A stretch of DNA of 64,000 bases from Idiomarina abyssalis (GTDB taxonomy: Bacteria; Pseudomonadota; Gammaproteobacteria; Enterobacterales; Alteromonadaceae), in contig NZ_FPBE01000004.1 in assembly GCF_900116625.1 (NCBI RefSeq), positions 1 through 64,000 on the forward strand, written 5' to 3'. The notes under the pieces are model-generated. The model saw nothing but the letters and a program-made list of their open reading frames with translations, was not told the DNA's origin and did not search any database. Within the stretch, counting starts at the first letter, position 1; each line of letters starts with the position of its first letter. This document shows positions 54,788 to 62,797 of the stretch, piece by piece. The position numbers and the translations under genes are program-made.

Positions 54788-54881
54788 GCGAGCATCCTCA
54801 ATTATTCTCTGTTACAGTGGATTCTTCCATAAAGCCCGGTTGCGGGCAAATGCTGATTCACTATTTACGAAGAATTAAGTC

Positions 54882-55556
54882 ATGACCCACAAGCCACAAC
54901 GCCCTCAATCTATCGACGAACTGTTCCAGCGCGCCGCCGCTTTAGCCGGCCGTTCTTTTGCTGAACTGGCTGCAGAAACCGGGTTACAGGTACCTAAAGA
55001 TTTGCGCCGCGACAAAGGCTGGGTTGGGCAACTGTTAGAGCTGCAACTGGGTGCTACTGCGGGCTCTAAGCCCACGCAGGACTTCCCCGAACTTGGTGTG
55101 GAGCTCAAAACCCTGCCGGTAACACCCGCAGGTGAGCCTTTAGAAACTACCTTTGTGTGCACGGCTCCGCTGGTGAATATTCAGGGCGTCCAATGGGCCA
55201 CTTCTAACGTACGAAATAAATTACAACAGGTGTTGTGGCTGCCCATTGATGGACGACGCGATGTCCCTTTGGCGGAACGCGTGGTGGGCAGTGCTTTTTT
55301 ATGGATACCCAGCGCCGGGGAAGAAGCCCTGCTGCGCAACGACTGGGAAGAGCACATGGACCGCATAGCGCTGGGACAGGTTGAGAGTATTACCGCGCGC
55401 CAGGGTGAAGCCATGCAAATTCGTCCAAAAGCGGCAGACGGTTCAGCGCTGACCGAAGCTATTGGCCCGGAGGGGACTATCATTGAAGTACGCCCCCGGG
55501 GTTTTTATTTGAAAAAAGAGTTCACCCGCAGAATATTGCAGCGGATGTTTGCATAA
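54882..55556 (+). CDS. mutH: DNA mismatch repair endonuclease MutH
   Basis: A 224-residue endonuclease that nicks the unmethylated strand at hemimethylated [24 protein letters not shown] at the start, [20 protein letters not shown], and [14 protein letters not shown] supplying the D-E-K catalytic set are all as in the Sau3AI/MutH fold. [15 protein letters not shown] ends the protein. It implies Dam-directed repair in this organism. The position divergent from rppH matches E. coli. Confidence 0.95.
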   Translation: MTHKPQRPQSIDELFQRAAALAGRSFAELAAETGLQVPKDLRRDKGWVGQLLELQLGATAGSKPTQDFPELGVELKTLPVTPAGEPLETTFVCTAPLVNIQGVQWATSNVRNKLQQVLWLPIDGRRDVPLAERVVGSAFLWIPSAGEEALLRNDWEEHMDRIALGQVESITARQGEAMQIRPKAADGSALTEAIGPEGTIIEVRPRGFYLKKEFTRRILQRMFA

Positions 55557-55568
55557 ACAATGACGTAG

Positions 55569-55586
55569 CCTGACATTGATGTCAGG
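55569..55586. repeat. CCTGACAT palindrome after mutH
   Basis: CCTGACAT and ATGTCAGG around TG, 12 bp after the mutH stop and 28 bp before the DUF2982 start. On the plus strand TAGCCTGACATTGATGTCAG with its GTGAG flank nearly matches the minus-strand reading of the copy at 33503-33520. Confidence 0.65.
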
Positions 55587-55614
55587 TGAGATGATCGTCA
55601 GCTTAGGAGGAACT

Positions 55615-56286
55615 ATGCAATTTGATGTCAGCCCTCAGGCCCGACGCAACGCTCTGACCTTTTGTGGCTTAGCGCTTTTACTCTTTGCCTTGCTGGTATT
55701 TTTACATCTGATCCGCAACGACATTCCGGTTGGTTTATCGGTGGTATTGGGAGCGGCGTCCGGCATTCTGATGCTGCTGGGCATCGGCAAATTGATAGAA
55801 CCTCCGGTGTCGTTGGTAATAACCCCCGAGGGCATTCGCTATTTGCACCGCCGTGGTCAGTGGGAGATCCGCTGGGAGAACATTATTCGCTATGACGTAC
55901 CGAGGGTGAACCGGGTTATGGAGCTAGAAGACGCGCCATTTATTGGCTTCCGGCTTTACCACGTGGAGGAGGTTCTGGACGACATTTCACCACGCTTAGC
56001 CTCTGCCCTGCTGTTTGAACAACGCCAGTTGCTGACCATGGCGCTGCGGCACCAGGCTCCGGATCGGGAAGATTACACGCCCTACTTCGATATTCCGGAC
56101 AGCTACATAAGCCCTAGCGGTAAGGTTTACAAAGGGCTTATTGGGGTCTTTGGTAAACGCATGGAACAAATGCGCGAGCTGCTTGGCTACGACTTATACG
56201 TAAGCTCTGCGGCACTTGACCGCGACATTTACGACTTTAAAGCGCATTTGCAAAAGTTACAGGCAACACGGGATGGGAGTGAGTAG
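55615..56286 (+). CDS. DUF2982 membrane protein
   Basis: A 223-residue protein matching the DUF2982 family of Alteromonadales/Vibrionales. Two hydrophobic helices near the N-terminus (about 18-38 and 45-65) precede a cytoplasmic part with SLVITPEGIRYLHRRGQWEI, WENIIRYDVPRVNR, IGFRLY and DYTPYFDIPDSYISPSGKVY. The start is set by a full AGGAGG at 55605-55610, four bases before the ATG; a longer frame upstream lacks this. The role is unknown. It is probably transcribed on its own after the palindrome that follows mutH. Confidence 0.75.
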   Translation: MQFDVSPQARRNALTFCGLALLLFALLVFLHLIRNDIPVGLSVVLGAASGILMLLGIGKLIEPPVSLVITPEGIRYLHRRGQWEIRWENIIRYDVPRVNRVMELEDAPFIGFRLYHVEEVLDDISPRLASALLFEQRQLLTMALRHQAPDREDYTPYFDIPDSYISPSGKVYKGLIGVFGKRMEQMRELLGYDLYVSSAALDRDIYDFKAHLQKLQATRDGSE

Positions 56287-56304
56287 CCGGACGTTTACGT
56301 CAGG
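56287..56304. repeat. CCGGACGT/ACGTCAGG palindrome after the DUF2982 gene
   Basis: CCGGACGT and ACGTCAGG around TT, beginning on the base after the TAG stop at 56284-56286. It lies between convergent stop codons (the EAL gene ends at 56319), so it may serve as a shared transcript end. Confidence 0.55.
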
Positions 56305-56318
56305 CGACAAACGTCCAA

Positions 56319-57053
56319 TTACGGGAAATTAACGTCCTGAATCGCTTCCAGCATAGGCTTTTGAAAGTAATACCCCTGCATTAGAGTAATTCCGCTGTCG
56401 CGCAGGTATTTGTATTCGTCGTCGGTTTCAATGCCCTCGGCAATAAGCTGAATGCCAAGCTCTTCACCAATTTGTTGAATAGAGCGAACCAGGGTTTGTT
56501 TGACTTTATTCTGGCAGATATCACGAATCAGTTTCATGTCAATTTTCAGAATGTCGGGCTGAAAGTCGGACAACAAATTCAGTCCGGCATAACCGGCGCC
56601 AAAATCGTCAATGGCCGTTTTGAAACCTTCTTTGCGATAAGCCTCAAATACTTCTACTAAAAACTGCTGACTGACTACTTGCTCCTGCTCAGTGACCTCA
56701 AAAATGATGTTATTACGGTCAAAGTTGGTTCTCGTCGCCGTTTCCAGGGTTTTTGCCAGACAGGTTTCGGGCTCATAAATGGCATTAGGCATAAAGTTAA
56801 TGCTTAAATTACCCGGCAATTTAATGCGCGAAGCCGTTTCAATAGCTTTCACCCGACAACTTTGGTCAAAGGTGTATTTATTGTCTTCAGTCACCTGCCC
56901 CAGTATGCGGCCCGCGCCTTCACCGTTTTCGCCACGAACCAACGCCTCGTAAGCGAACACCGTTTTACTGGAGATGTCTACAATTGGCTGAAACGCCATT
57001 TTAATGCCAAACCCAAGAGGTTTGCGGCAGTTACAGGTTGGGCAAGCAGACAT
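56319..57053 (-). CDS. Stand-alone EAL-domain c-di-GMP phosphodiesterase
   Basis: A 244-residue EAL protein. Residues needed for hydrolysis are present: EALVRG (Glu36), Asn in LSINFMP, Glu in FEVTEQE, AIDDFGAGYAGL, Lys in ILKIDMKLI, Glu in IAEGIE and Gln in MQGYYFQKP. It should linearise c-di-GMP and promote motility over matrix production. There is no GGDEF or membrane part. The N-terminus has a Cys cluster, MSACPTCNCRKPLGFG (CxxCxC), that could bind metal or sense redox state. It faces the DUF2982 gene convergently. Confidence 0.88.
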   Translation of the reverse strand: MSACPTCNCRKPLGFGIKMAFQPIVDISSKTVFAYEALVRGENGEGAGRILGQVTEDNKYTFDQSCRVKAIETASRIKLPGNLSINFMPNAIYEPETCLAKTLETATRTNFDRNNIIFEVTEQEQVVSQQFLVEVFEAYRKEGFKTAIDDFGAGYAGLNLLSDFQPDILKIDMKLIRDICQNKVKQTLVRSIQQIGEELGIQLIAEGIETDDEYKYLRDSGITLMQGYYFQKPMLEAIQDVNFP

Positions 57054-57203
57054 AGACTATCCTCAAAGAAGTTGTATAGCTCATACCAGACTAAAGTATC
57101 AGGTTTGAGAAAAAACGTAAAAACTGTGACTATCGATCAATAAAAATTGCGTTTTTATCAGAATACTGTATTAAGCATTCAACAGTTATTACAAGGTAGC
57201 ACA

Positions 57204-57626
57204 ATGACAACAATTGGCTGGCAAGAGTGGGGCGTACTTCCTGAACTCCATATTAACCCAATTCATATGAAAGTTGATACTGGCGCGAAAACGTCGTGTT
57301 TGCACGCATTTAAATTAGAGCCATTTGAGCGTGACAATCAAGAGTGGCTGCGCATTTATATGCACCCGGAGCAAGACTCTCTGCGCGAACAAATTTGCGA
57401 GGCTCCTGTATTTGATAAACGTGAAGTGACCGATTCCGGCGGCCACACCGAGACCCGGTATGTGATCCGAACACGTTTACAACTGGGTACATTTGACGAG
57501 CTGGTAGAACTAACGTTAACTAACAGAGACACCATGAAATTTCGGATGTTATTAGGCCGACAAGCCATGCGCGGACATTTCATCGTCGACCCGCAGGCCT
57601 CTCACTTACTAGGAGAACAACCATGA
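57204..57626 (+). CDS. RimK-associated retropepsin-like zinc/aspartic protease (RimB type)
   Basis: A 140-residue protein of the ATP-dependent zinc protease/RimB family: [20 protein letters not shown], then [12 protein letters not shown] (the D-T/S-G retropepsin-like turn), [16 protein letters not shown] and [20 protein letters not shown]. The ATG at 57204, with AAGG nine bases before it, fits the family N-terminus. It overlaps rimK by 4 bp. In Pseudomonas RimB cleaves the poly-glutamate tails RimK adds to ribosomal protein S6, so the pair would set S6 glutamation. Confidence 0.82.
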   Translation: MTTIGWQEWGVLPELHINPIHMKVDTGAKTSCLHAFKLEPFERDNQEWLRIYMHPEQDSLREQICEAPVFDKREVTDSGGHTETRYVIRTRLQLGTFDELVELTLTNRDTMKFRMLLGRQAMRGHFIVDPQASHLLGEQP

Positions 57627-58528
57627 GAATTGCGATTTTATCGCGTAACTCAGCGCTTTATTCAACACGCCGTTTGGTGGAAGCCGCTGAACAGCGTGGC
57701 CATGAGGTTGATGTACTTAACCCACTGCGGTGTTACATGGACATCAACGCACGCGAGTCGTCGATTCACAAACACGGTAAAGAACTGCCCGTTTATGACT
57801 GCGTGATCCCCCGTATTGGTGCGTCTGTTACTTTTTACGGCACAGCGGTTCTGCGCCAGTTCGAGATGATTGGCAGTTACCCATTAAATGAGTCAGTCGC
57901 CATTTCCCGTAGCCGCGACAAATTACGCTCGCTGCAGCTTTTATCGCGCAAAGGTATTGGCCTGCCTACCACAGGCTTTGCCAGTCAGCCGCAGGACATT
58001 CCGGACTTAATTGACATGGTCGGCGGTGCGCCGCTGGTTATCAAATTGCTGGAAGGTACTCAGGGTATTGGTGTGGTTCTGGCTGAAACTCGTCAGGCTG
58101 CGGAAAGCGTGATTGAGGCCTTTATGGGCTTGCGTTCGCACTTTATGGTGCAGGAATACATTAAAGAAGCCGGCGGCGCTGATATTCGCTGTCTGGTTAT
58201 TGGTGACAAAGTTATTGCGGCTATGAAGCGTCAGGCGAAAGCTGGTGAATTTCGCTCTAACCTGCACCGCGGCGGCAGTGCTTCGCTGGTAAAACTGACA
58301 CCGGCAGAACGGGCAACGGCCGTTAAAGCAGCTAAGACTATGGGTCTGAATGTGGCCGGTGTGGATATCCTGCGCTCTAACCACGGGCCATTAGTCATGG
58401 AAGTGAATTCATCACCCGGCCTTGAAGGCATAGAACAAGCAACGGATAAAGACGTTGCCGGGCAAATTATCAGCTTCCTTGAGAAAAATGCCAAAGCTCA
58501 TAAAACCCGGACCAAAGGACGCGGCTAG
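57623..58528 (+). CDS. rimK: Ribosomal protein S6 glutamate ligase
   Basis: A 301-residue ATP-grasp ligase: [20 protein letters not shown] at the start, [59 protein letters not shown] as the Gly-rich ATP loop and [17 protein letters not shown] as the metal-binding end. It adds Glu residues to the C-terminus of S6 and has poly-glutamate synthase activity. It follows the RimB-like gene with a 4-bp overlap and precedes an M14-type deacylase gene by one base. Confidence 0.94.
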   Translation: MRIAILSRNSALYSTRRLVEAAEQRGHEVDVLNPLRCYMDINARESSIHKHGKELPVYDCVIPRIGASVTFYGTAVLRQFEMIGSYPLNESVAISRSRDKLRSLQLLSRKGIGLPTTGFASQPQDIPDLIDMVGGAPLVIKLLEGTQGIGVVLAETRQAAESVIEAFMGLRSHFMVQEYIKEAGGADIRCLVIGDKVIAAMKRQAKAGEFRSNLHRGGSASLVKLTPAERATAVKAAKTMGLNVAGVDILRSNHGPLVMEVNSSPGLEGIEQATDKDVAGQIISFLEKNAKAHKTRTKGRG

Positions 58529-58529
58529 A

Positions 58530-59552
58530 ATGAAGCGGTTTGAAATTGGCGGACAATGTGTAGAGCCCGGCTCGCATCAGCACATTACGCTACCGGCACT
58601 GCGTTTATACAACGACGCGCCGCTGGATTTACGTATTGATGTGTTTCATGGCACTAAGCCTGGCCCGGTATTACTGGTTAGCGCTGCCATTCACGGCGAT
58701 GAACTGAATGGCATTGAAGTTTGCCGGCGTTTGATCAATACCGTAGACGCACGTGAGCTTGCCGGTACGCTGGTGGTTGTGCCTATTGTGAACTTATTTG
58801 GCTTTATTCAGCAGTCGCGTTACCTGCCGGATCGACGCGACTTAAATCGTTGCTTCCCGGGCTCGGAGCGCGGTGCAATGGGCAGCCGTATGGCCTATTT
58901 ATTCAGCGAAGAGCTGGTAAAAAAGTCCACTCACATAGTGGATTTACATACCGGCGCCATTAACCGCAGCAACCTGCCACAAATTCGCGTTGATGTTGAA
59001 AACGAGAAAGCCCTGGCAATGGCAAAAGCCTTTAGCACCCCGGTCATTCTTCATTCGAAAGAGCGCGATGGTTCATTACGGTCTTTCGCCAACGAGCTGA
59101 ACATTCCGTTGATTTTATACGAAGCCGGCGAAGCGTTGCGCTTTGACGAAGCGTCGATAAGTGCCGGTGTTATTGGCGTACAGAACGTTATGAAGCACCT
59201 GAAGATAATGAAGGGCCGACGCCGAGGGCGCCGCGTTACCCCTGTTATTGCCCGCCGTTCCACCTGGGTTCGTGCAGAGCGGGATGGTCTTATCATTCCA
59301 AAAGTTGAGCTGGGTCAAACCATTCAGAAGCAGCAAGTATTAGCGTTAAGCGTGAGCCCTCACGGTGGCGAAGGCGATGAGGTTGAATCTCCGGTGCGCG
59401 GTATTATTATAGGCTGCAGCAATATTCCGGTAGCCAATGAAGGCGAAGCCTTATTCAACGTAGCGCAATTTGATAAAGATACCATGTCGGATGCGACCGA
59501 AAGTGTGGGATCCTTTACTGAGGTGTATGAAAACAAGCCGTATGAGCAGTAA
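58530..59552 (+). CDS. Succinylglutamate desuccinylase/aspartoacylase family protein
   Basis: A 340-residue M14-like zinc deacylase. VSAAIHGDELNGIEVCRRL contains the HxxE zinc motif, then NLFGFIQQSRYLPDRRDLNR and HIVDLHTGAINRSNLPQIRV with the third ligand, and YEAGEALRFDEASI with a catalytic Glu. The ATG at 58530, one base after the rimK stop with AAGGA upstream, is chosen over a frame that starts inside rimK. Homologues are often co-encoded with rimK. It may trim glutamyl or acyl-amino acid products, but the substrate is unproven. Confidence 0.85.
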   Translation: MKRFEIGGQCVEPGSHQHITLPALRLYNDAPLDLRIDVFHGTKPGPVLLVSAAIHGDELNGIEVCRRLINTVDARELAGTLVVVPIVNLFGFIQQSRYLPDRRDLNRCFPGSERGAMGSRMAYLFSEELVKKSTHIVDLHTGAINRSNLPQIRVDVENEKALAMAKAFSTPVILHSKERDGSLRSFANELNIPLILYEAGEALRFDEASISAGVIGVQNVMKHLKIMKGRRRGRRVTPVIARRSTWVRAERDGLIIPKVELGQTIQKQQVLALSVSPHGGEGDEVESPVRGIIIGCSNIPVANEGEALFNVAQFDKDTMSDATESVGSFTEVYENKPYEQ

Positions 59553-59898
59553 TTTAGCAGACATTGATTTTAGTCAGGGCCTGCGCCATTGCGATGGTCA
59601 GGACAGTTTATACCGGGAAGTGCTGGTCTGTTATCTGGACCAGTTCCGTCCTCTGCTTGACGCGAAAACACTACTAACAGACTCTGAGGCAGCGCGCTTA
59701 CAACTCCATACGTTAAAAAGTTTGAGTGCAACGATAGGCGCCGCACCTTTAAGCAAATTGGCGGCACAACTTTTTGCTAAATGGCAGCAACAAGATGAAC
59801 AGCAACGCGCAGAAGCGATTAGACAAGTTAACACCAACCTGGCTTTAGTTAATGGTCAAATAGAGAACTATTGCAACAACGTTAATTTGGCCGATTAA
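59527..59898 (+). CDS. Histidine phosphotransfer (Hpt) domain protein
   Basis: A 123-residue four-helix Hpt protein. RLQLHTLKSLSATIGAAPLS carries the phospho-accepting His and the xxLKGxSxxxG-like pattern. Its start overlaps the end of the M14 deacylase gene; ATG 59527 has GAGG three bases upstream, and ATG 59542 is an alternative. It would relay phosphate from a hybrid kinase to a response regulator. No hybrid kinase lies in the window, although a sensor kinase begins 3 kb downstream. Confidence 0.75.
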   Translation: MKTSRMSSNLADIDFSQGLRHCDGQDSLYREVLVCYLDQFRPLLDAKTLLTDSEAARLQLHTLKSLSATIGAAPLSKLAAQLFAKWQQQDEQQRAEAIRQVNTNLALVNGQIENYCNNVNLAD

Positions 59899-59976
59899 AA
59901 TTAATACAAAAGTTACTTAATATTCGTTAAAATGGCCCGATAAAAATAACAACAGCGATTAAAAAACAGGCGCCTT

Positions 59977-61683
59977 ATGTCCAGTCCGGTCAGTTTCCGG
60001 GTTTCTGAAAGAGATGTTTACATCATTATTGATGCCGGTACACGTCCTTCAGAAGTCAAAGCAGAGCAGTTACAGAAAGCGTGGCAGGCTTCTGACTATT
60101 CGGCTGCAAAATTGCTGGACCCTCAAATGATGGCGCAAACCGCCACAAAATATGCCCAGCACTTCAGTAAAGACAGCAACAGCAGCATTTCTTTTCAGGT
60201 TATTATTGCCGAAATTTTTGACGCCGACCTGAACTTGCAGGTCAGCGACGATGACATGAAAGTAACCGCCAGCGGTATTGTTGGCTTTGGCGGTAAGGCG
60301 CTAACTCAGGAAGCAATAATAGCGAAGCTGAAAGAGAAAAAGGTAACTTCCGGTATTCAGCGCAAAGCCATTGATGCTTTGGTTGAACACACCAACGAAG
60401 CCCCTCCGGGTGCGGAATTATCAGTAACCGTGGCCAAAGGCAAATACCCCATAAACGGCAGTAATGCCAAGTTCAAGCCGCTGGCAGATGATGCCCGCAA
60501 GCGCGTACTCAGACCACAGCTTCGCGAAGACGGTACCGCCGACATGCGCGACTTAGGCGCTCAGGTTACTGTTGACCCGGAACAGCCGTTACTGCAAAAG
60601 ATCCCTCCCAGCAAAGGCCGGCCAGGTTTTACCGTTTTTGGCCAGGAGTTAGAGGCCCATGACGGCGAGGATCGCGACTTTAAACCCGGGGAAGGTACCC
60701 GTGTCAGTGAAACCGACAGCAATTTAATTGTTGCCGACCGTACCGGCATGCCCAGCTTTAACGATAACAGCGTGCAAGTTGACGATGTCATGCAGCTAAA
60801 TAATGTCGATGTCTCCACCGGGCATGTGAAATTTAAAGGCAGCGTCATTGTTAGTGGTAACGTCAGCGAAGGCATGAAAGTCACCTGCTCGGGTGATATC
60901 ACCGTAGGCGGTTATGTCGACTCAGCTGAACTATACGCGGACGGCAATATCACAGTGCGCAAAGGCTGCATTGGTCGCCTGCTGAATTCCGGCGAAACCG
61001 CAGAGCATGACGAAGACGCCGATGACTGGATACCCGATGTTTCCACTAAACTGGTTGCGGGTGGCTCCATTTGGTGCGCCTACGCCCAATATTCCTGTTT
61101 AGACTCGCAAAATGGCGTACATACCGACAAGCAGCTGACTCATTGTCATGTCATAACCAAAGGCCAGTTGGCTATTGGTGGTGAGGGCCGCAACGCCCGC
61201 GGTAAATTGATAGGCGGCACCATTGAAACCTGCGACCACATTTATTGTGGGCAGCTCGGTGCGCCGGCCGGAACCAAAACACGAATATACTGGTCATTGC
61301 CTCCGGTTGACCCGCAGTCGCTGGAACATTTAAAGAACATGCGCGCCGTGTTGGCTAAAACTCTGGCACGAATAAAAGTAGTGCAACAGGGGCTGGACCG
61401 TTGCCAGACGCTGGAAGACGGCCCTAAAAAGCTTGAGTACGAGACCAAATTAAAAGGTGAGGTGCGTAAGCTCAAAGCGCGCATTGTTACTACCCGCACC
61501 AGTATCGACTCTGTACTGGAAGCTTTTGAGAACCATCCGGTACTGCGTACTATGGTCAGTAAAGAAGTGTTCCCCGGCATTTTGTTTATTTTTAAAGAAA
61601 AAAGCCTGCGCATAAAAGAACATCGCAATGGTACAATGTTCTTACTTCAGGACAAACAACTACGAGTAGACAGTCTGGTCTAA
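59977..61683 (+). CDS. FapA-like DUF342 protein
   Basis: A 568-residue cytoplasmic protein of the FapA (DUF342) family. The central part has KGRPGFTVFGQELEAHDGED, LIVADRTGMPSFNDNSVQVD and LNNVDVSTGHVKFKGSVIVS, then a right-handed beta-helix (GSVIVSGNVSEGMKVTCSGD onward). The C-terminal third has a predicted coiled coil (about 440-520) of Lys/Arg/Glu repeats. Vibrio FapA binds the glucose PTS protein EIIAGlc and affects polar flagellar gene control. The partner here is unknown. It is followed by rsmC after 12 bp. Confidence 0.82.
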   Translation: MSSPVSFRVSERDVYIIIDAGTRPSEVKAEQLQKAWQASDYSAAKLLDPQMMAQTATKYAQHFSKDSNSSISFQVIIAEIFDADLNLQVSDDDMKVTASGIVGFGGKALTQEAIIAKLKEKKVTSGIQRKAIDALVEHTNEAPPGAELSVTVAKGKYPINGSNAKFKPLADDARKRVLRPQLREDGTADMRDLGAQVTVDPEQPLLQKIPPSKGRPGFTVFGQELEAHDGEDRDFKPGEGTRVSETDSNLIVADRTGMPSFNDNSVQVDDVMQLNNVDVSTGHVKFKGSVIVSGNVSEGMKVTCSGDITVGGYVDSAELYADGNITVRKGCIGRLLNSGETAEHDEDADDWIPDVSTKLVAGGSIWCAYAQYSCLDSQNGVHTDKQLTHCHVITKGQLAIGGEGRNARGKLIGGTIETCDHIYCGQLGAPAGTKTRIYWSLPPVDPQSLEHLKNMRAVLAKTLARIKVVQQGLDRCQTLEDGPKKLEYETKLKGEVRKLKARIVTTRTSIDSVLEAFENHPVLRTMVSKEVFPGILFIFKEKSLRIKEHRNGTMFLLQDKQLRVDSLV

Positions 61684-61695
61684 GCGGTAACTACT

Positions 61696-62700
61696 ATGTC
61701 ATCTGCAATTCTTTCTATGCTTGGGAGGCAATCCTCCCAACCCTGGACCCGTGGTTCGTTGCTAGTGATTCACCCCGGCGGTGCAGAGCTGGCGGGGCTG
61801 GGCAATAGTTCGGCCTGGTGTTTTCATGCCGGCCATGCCGATGCCTGGAAAGCGGCCGAACACAACGCTTTTTGTCAGGCACAGGCACCCGATTTAACCG
61901 CTTACGACGGCGTGTTAATGCTGGTAGCCAAAGAAAAAGAACTTAATCATTATTTATTAGAACAACTGGCGTTATTGCCGGCCAATACCCCTGTTTGGTT
62001 TGCTGGTGAAAAGCGCTCCGGTATTCAGCCGTTAATGAAAAAGTTACCTGACTGGTTAGAAACGCCTCAGAAGCTGGCCTCAGCTAACCACTGTTTACTG
62101 TTTGCCAGCGCAAGAAACCATCAGGCTCATGAACCTGCACCTTTGGCCAGTTATGCTAAGACTTTGACTTATGAACTGGATAACCAGCCGAAGTCTTTTG
62201 TCACTTTGCCGGGTGTTTTCAGCCGTGAGCATATTGACCCTGCCACCCTACTGCTGTTGCAGCATATTAAAGATTTGCCCAAGGGGCGAGGCCTGGACTT
62301 CGCCTGTGGAGCCGGTGTTATTGCACAGCAAGTTTCGCCACTGACCACTGAACTTATGGCTTGTGACGTGAGTCCTATTGCCATTGCTGCCAGCCGAATG
62401 ACGCTGGAAAAAGGGGCAGTAAATGCGGAATTGCGTTTAGCCGACGGGATACCAAAGGACGCCGGACAGTTCGATTTCATTATTAGTAACCCGCCGTTTC
62501 ATACCGGGCAGAAAACCGATTATGAAATTGCCCGGAAATTTATCAAAGATGCAAAGCAACACCTTAATAAACAAGGCGTTTTGAGAATTGTGGCAAACCG
62601 TTTTCTGCCCTGGCCCGAGGTTATTGAATCGGCTTTTACGCACTGTGATACCATTGCCGATGATGGTCGCTACCGTGTTTACCATGCAACTTATCGATAA
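61696..62700 (+). CDS. rsmC: 16S rRNA m2G1207 methyltransferase
   Basis: A 334-residue two-domain SAM methyltransferase. The inactive N-terminal half supports the fold; the C-terminal half has FSREHIDPATLLLLQHI, GRGLDFACGAGVIAQQ (SAM motif I), ACDVSPIAIAASRMTLEKG and DFIISNPPFHTG (NPPF active site). This arrangement is typical of RsmC, which methylates G1207 of 16S rRNA in the 30S subunit. It is probably co-transcribed with the FapA-like gene, and a 97-bp gap precedes the kinase gene. Confidence 0.92.
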   Translation: MSSAILSMLGRQSSQPWTRGSLLVIHPGGAELAGLGNSSAWCFHAGHADAWKAAEHNAFCQAQAPDLTAYDGVLMLVAKEKELNHYLLEQLALLPANTPVWFAGEKRSGIQPLMKKLPDWLETPQKLASANHCLLFASARNHQAHEPAPLASYAKTLTYELDNQPKSFVTLPGVFSREHIDPATLLLLQHIKDLPKGRGLDFACGAGVIAQQVSPLTTELMACDVSPIAIAASRMTLEKGAVNAELRLADGIPKDAGQFDFIISNPPFHTGQKTDYEIARKFIKDAKQHLNKQGVLRIVANRFLPWPEVIESAFTHCDTIADDGRYRVYHATYR

Positions 62701-62797
62701 ATAACCGATTTTTTTGTTTAACCAATGCCTTTTTTGTTAACGCTTTGCTAACATCAATATACAAATAATTTTTTTCAGAGACTGAGCCGTAGACTGA

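Noticed and set aside
62700-62797. Terminator between rsmC and the sensor kinase
   Set aside because: T-runs are present, but I found no GC-rich stem of convincing length before them.
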